NCBI RefSeq assembly: GCF_900324465.2 | Contig: NC_046611.1 | Location: 12,462,369-12,526,368, forward strand | Origin: Anabas testudineus | Lineage: Eukaryota; Chordata; Actinopteri; Anabantiformes; Anabantidae | Length of the DNA stretch: 64,000 nucleotides | Reading direction: 5' to 3' | Shown: one piece after another, positions 60,623 through 64,000 of the stretch | Numbering within the stretch: the stretch's first letter is position 1 | Layout: every line of letters begins with the position of its first letter | The notes under the pieces: generated by a model | What the model was told of the DNA's origin: nothing | Seen by the model: only the letters and a program-made list of their open reading frames with translations | Database searches by the model: none | Program-made: the position numbers and the translations under genes

Positions 60623-61052
60623 CGGGTGCTGCTGTCTTGCTTGACCACGGCGTGCCATTGCGAGCACTCTTGCCGGTATTCTATTATCCAAAAAACCCTT
60701 CGGTACATTTTTTGCGTTTGCCTCACAAAAGTTCACTTCTCTTTAATTTCCTTTATTTGTGCAATGGTGCGTTTCTACATAATTTCACACATTTCTTCAC
60801 TTGTGGCGAGTCGTTTCCTCGACCGTTACGCACCTGGGAAGGCGGTCTTGGATGGGAGCAAAAATAAATAAATAAAAACCTCAAGTCATCATCACCATTA
60901 TACATGAGCACAGGGGTGGCTAAAGAAACACATCAATCAATCAATCAAAGTCAATCAATCAGACCAGAAGAAACAAAGCACTTTCTCTGTCTTTTGTGGA
61001 GCAGCTACGGCACCCTCTGGTGTGTGTAAAGACAAGTGGAGGCAAAAGAGAA

Positions 61053-61073
61053 AAGCTTACAGCACCTGGTATT
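61053..61073 (-). pseudogene. 5S 3'-end stub, ninth
   Basis: Same breakpoint; the insert spans 61074-61271. It is the only A unit in the B-rich right half apart from the cut one. Confidence 0.9.
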
Positions 61074-61391
61074 TGTTGGCCTCGTTGACTTCCATCACGT
61101 CAATGTAGTGGAGCACAAAGGAGATCACTTCTCTCTGACCACCTCCAACTGGCAACGTTGAACGGTCGTCACAGCTGGACCACGGATGACAGGTTTTTTC
61201 GCTGCATTTGGTCTGAACTGACAGCTGAAATATCCCTGTTTTCCTTGGTGCAAATATTCAGCATTTATGTATTTGTCTCTTGTTTAGTGATGAAAAGTAT
61301 GTTTCCTCCCGGTGTTTTGCAATCTCCCTTGGTATTGAACCAGCGACAGCACCCTCTGGTGGGTGGAAAGACAAGTGGAGGCAAAAGAGAA

Positions 61392-61511
61392 AAGCTTACA
61401 GCACCTGGTATTCCCAGGCGGTCTCCCATCCAAGTACTAACCAGGCCCGACCCTGCTTGGCTTCCGAGATCGGACGAGATCGGGCGTGTTCAGGGTGGTA
61501 TGGCCGTAAGC
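61392..61511 (-). rRNA. 5S rRNA, array copy 13
   Basis: Full-length, with a type A insert on its downstream side. Confidence 0.97.
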
Positions 61512-61618
61512 GAAAGTCTCTTTTGCCAAGGCCCCTTTTAAACGGGATGCCGTGGAAGGCACCTGTCTTTTAGAGGCCATAGAAAAACAAAAGCAAGCAG
61601 TAAGAAAAGCGCAAAGCA

Positions 61619-61689
61619 CTGCCCGTCGGGGAATCGACCCCGGTCTTCCGCGTGACAGGCGGAGATACTGTCCACTATACTAACGAGGA
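61619..61689 (-). pseudogene. tRNA-Asp-like copy 13, defective
   Basis: Anticodon GTC, T-loop deletion and acceptor mismatch. Confidence 0.82.
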
Positions 61690-62244
61690 CGGTGCTGCTG
61701 TCTTGCTTGACCACGGCGTGCCATTGCGAGCACTCTTGCCGGTATTGTATTATCCAAAAAACCCTTCGGTACATTTTTTGCGTTTGCCTCACAAAAGTTC
61801 ACTTCTCTTTAATTTCCTTTATTTGTGCAATGGTGCGTTTCTACATAATTTCACACATTTCTTCACTTGTGGCGAGTCGTTTCCTCGACCGTTACGCACC
61901 TGGGAAGGCGGTCTTGGATGGGAGCAAAAATAAATAAATAAAAACCTCAAGTCATCATCACCATTATACATGAGCACAGGGGTGGCTAAAGAAACACATC
62001 AATCAATCAATCAAAGTCAATCAATCAGACCAGAAGAAACAAAGCAACTGTAAGTTGTATTACCATCTTCAGGGCTTTCCACCCAGGTTGTTTAAACGTA
62101 CCTTCGGGTTTGAGCATTGCCATGTTTGTCTCTTGTTTAGTGATGAAAAGTATGTTTCCTCCCTGTGTTTTGGAATCTCCCTTGGTATTGAACCAGCGAC
62201 AGCACCCTCTGGTGTGTGTAAAGACAAGTGGAGGCAAAAGAGAA

Positions 62245-62364
62245 AAGCTTACAGCACCTGGTATTCCCAGGCGGTCTCCCATCCAAGTACTAACCAGGCC
62301 CGACCCTGCTTGGCTTCCGAGATCGGACGAGATCGGGCGTGTTCAGGGTGGTATGGCCGTAAGC
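62245..62364 (-). rRNA. 5S rRNA, array copy 14
   Basis: Full-length, within a type B context. Confidence 0.97.
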
Positions 62365-62471
62365 GAAAGTCTCTTTTGCCAAGGCCCCTTTTAAACGGGA
62401 TGCCGTGGAAGGCACCTGTCTTTTAGAGGCCATAGAAAAACAAAAGCAAGCAGTAAGAAAAGCGCAAAGCA

Positions 62472-62542
62472 CTGCCCGTCGGGGAATCGACCCCGGTCTT
62501 CCGCGTGACAGGCGGAGATACTGTCCACTATACTAACGAGGA
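62472..62542 (-). pseudogene. tRNA-Asp-like copy 14, defective
   Basis: GTC allele with both defects, but next to the ttcta spacer marker otherwise linked to GTA copies, so it looks recombinant. Confidence 0.82.
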
Positions 62543-63097
62543 CGGTGCTGCTGTCTTGCTTGACCACGGCGTGCCATTGCGAGCACTCTTGCCGGTATTC
62601 TATTATCCAAAAAACCCTTCGGTACATTTTTTGCGTTTGCCTCACAAAAGTTCACTTCTCTTTAATTTCCTTTATTTGTGCAATGGTGCGTTTCTACATA
62701 ATTTCACACATTTCTTCACTTGTGGCGAGTCGTTTCCTCGACCGTTACGCACCTGGGAAGGCGGTCTTGGATGGGAGCAAAAATAAATAAATAAAAACCT
62801 CAAGTCATCATCACCATTATACATGAGCACAGGGGTGGCTAAAGAAACACATCAATCAATCAATCAAAGTCAATCAATCAGACCAGAAGAAACAAAGCAA
62901 CTGTAAGTTGTATTACCATCTTCAGGGCTTTCCACCCAGGTTGTTTAAACGTACCTTCGGGTTTGAGCATTGCCATGTTTGTCTCTTGTTTAGTGATGAA
63001 AAGTATGTTTCCTCCCTGTGTTTTGGAATCTCCCTTGGTATTGAACCAGCGACAGCACCCTCTGGTGGGTGGAAAGACAAGTGGAGGCAAAAGAGAA

Positions 63098-63217
63098 AAG
63101 CTTACAGCACCTGGTATTCCCAGGCGGTCTCCCATCCAAGTACTAACCAGGCCCGACCCTGCTTGGCTTCCGAGATCGGACGAGATCGGGCGTGTTCAGG
63201 GTGGTATGGCCGTAAGC
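63098..63217 (-). rRNA. 5S rRNA, array copy 15
   Basis: Full-length. Its 3' flank joins a type B block to the ggtgggtgg marker otherwise seen in type A units. Confidence 0.97.
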
Positions 63218-63324
63218 GAAAGTCTCTTTTGCCAAGGCCCCTTTTAAACGGGATGCCGTGGAAGGCACCTGTCTTTTAGAGGCCATAGAAAAACAAAAGC
63301 AAGCAGTAAGAAAAGCGCAAAGCA

Positions 63325-63395
63325 CTGCCCGTCGGGGAATCGACCCCGGTCTTCCGCGTGACAGGCGGAGATACTGTCCACTATACTAACGAGGA
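63325..63395 (-). pseudogene. tRNA-Asp-like copy 15, defective
   Basis: GTC anticodon with the T-loop deletion and acceptor mismatch. Confidence 0.82.
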
Positions 63396-63824
63396 CGGTG
63401 CTGCTGTCTTGCTTGACCACGGCGTGCCATTGCGAGCACTCTTGCCGGTATTGTATTATCCAAAAAACCCTTCGGTACATTTTTTGCGTTTGCCTCACAA
63501 AAGTTCACTTCTCTTTAATTTCCTTTATTTGTGCAATGGTGCGTTTCTACATAATTTCACACATTTCTTCACTTGTGGCGAGTCGTTTCCTCGACCGTTA
63601 CGCACCTGGGAAGGCGGTCTTGGATGGGAGCAAAAATAAATAAATAAAAACCTCAAGTCATCATCACCATTATACATGAGCACAGGGGTGGCTAAAGAAA
63701 CACATCAATCAATCAATCAAAGTCAATCAATCAGACCAGAAGAAACAAAGCACTTTCTCTGTCTTTTGTGGAGCAGCTACGGCACCCTCTGGTGTGTGTA
63801 AAGACAAGTGGAGGCAAAAGAGAA

Positions 63825-63845
63825 AAGCTTACAGCACCTGGTATT
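63825..63845 (-). pseudogene. 5S 3'-end stub, tenth
   Basis: Same breakpoint; the insert starts at 63846 and is cut by the window end. Confidence 0.9.
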
Positions 63846-64000
63846 TGTTGGCCTCGTTGACTTCCATCACGTCAATGTAGTGGAGCACAAAGGAGATCAC
63901 TTCTCTCTGACCACCTCCAACTGGCAACGTTGAACGGTCGTCACAGCTGGACCACGGATGACAGGTTTTTTCGCTGCATTTGGTCTGAACTGACAGCTGA

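Larger units (their letters stand above)
49031..64000 (-). repeat. Tandem 5S rRNA / tRNA-Asp array (two unit types)
   Basis: Fifteen complete 5S genes are spaced at 854, 1069, 1065, 1066 (five times), 1067, 853, 853, 1067, 853 and 853 bp. Every unit has, on the minus strand, a tRNA-Asp-like sequence, a TATA-like block and a 5S gene. Short (B) units carry an 80-bp block beginning caactgtaagttgtattacc. Long (A) units instead carry a cactttctctg spacer, a 5S stub and a 198-bp insert. Order by interval is B, A x8, B, B, A, B, B, A (cut by the window end). Spacers also hold taaataaata and caatcaatca simple repeats. The array continues beyond the window. Confidence 0.95.

Noticed and set aside
49177-63643. 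Recurrent frames of 60-127 codons in every array unit
   Set aside because: They cross 5S genes, tRNA sequences and spacers and recur only because the DNA repeats; their order follows the rDNA, not a protein.
49031-64000. CRISPR array or satellite DNA
   Set aside because: The units are about 1 kb and contain complete 5S and tRNA-type genes; there are no short direct repeats with unique spacers.
49031-64000. Array as a pure assembly artefact
   Set aside because: Units differ by consistent single-base markers and two spacer types, which simple duplication of one read would not produce. Copy number may still be wrong.

Overview
The window is nuclear DNA from a ray-finned fish, most likely a percomorph teleost. 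The evidence is spliced vertebrate genes with GT/AG introns, dense CA/TG microsatellites, tRNA-derived SINEs, an RTE-clade LINE typical of fish, and the fish-specific peptide gene urp2 (uts2d). No bacterial or viral gene is seen.

Layout. 1-7500 holds no gene I can support and is rich in microsatellites. 7506-10801 (+) is uts2d, encoding a urotensin II-related peptide precursor that ends in [10 protein letters not shown]. 10802-16704 is intergenic, with a TTAA-flanked MITE and degraded SINE-like repeats. 16705-25652 (-) is clic6, a chloride intracellular channel gene with a huge acidic first coding exon (815 codons) and an alternative 21-codon first exon. 27159-31647 is an AT-rich palindromic satellite split by an almost full-length RTE LINE. 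32242-43688 (+) is rcan1, a calcineurin inhibitor with two alternative first exons (RCAN1.1-like and RCAN1.4-like); its 3' UTR runs to about 46100. clic6 and rcan1 lie head to head, as CLIC6 and RCAN1 do on human chromosome 21, which supports both names.

46459-64000 is a 5S rDNA locus. A decayed outer unit (46459-46646) is interrupted by a second RTE LINE that has lost its 3' half. From 49031 to the window end runs a tandem array with 15 complete 5S rRNA genes, all on the minus strand, each with a tRNA-Asp-like sequence just upstream in the same orientation. There are two unit types: about 853 bp (B) and about 1066 bp (A). A units carry an extra spacer, a 21-nt stub of the 5S 3' end, and about 198 bp of foreign, exon-like DNA. 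Only one of the 15 tRNA copies (50316-50387) looks intact. The other 14 share a one-base deletion in the T-loop/B-box, and three of them also have a Tyr-type GTA anticodon. The mixture of markers along the array shows ongoing homogenisation.

The protein genes do not form a pathway. uts2d is a neuropeptide gene, rcan1 a feedback inhibitor of calcineurin-NFAT signalling, and clic6 a membrane/cytosolic CLIC protein. The most unusual part of the window is the composite 5S-tRNA array.
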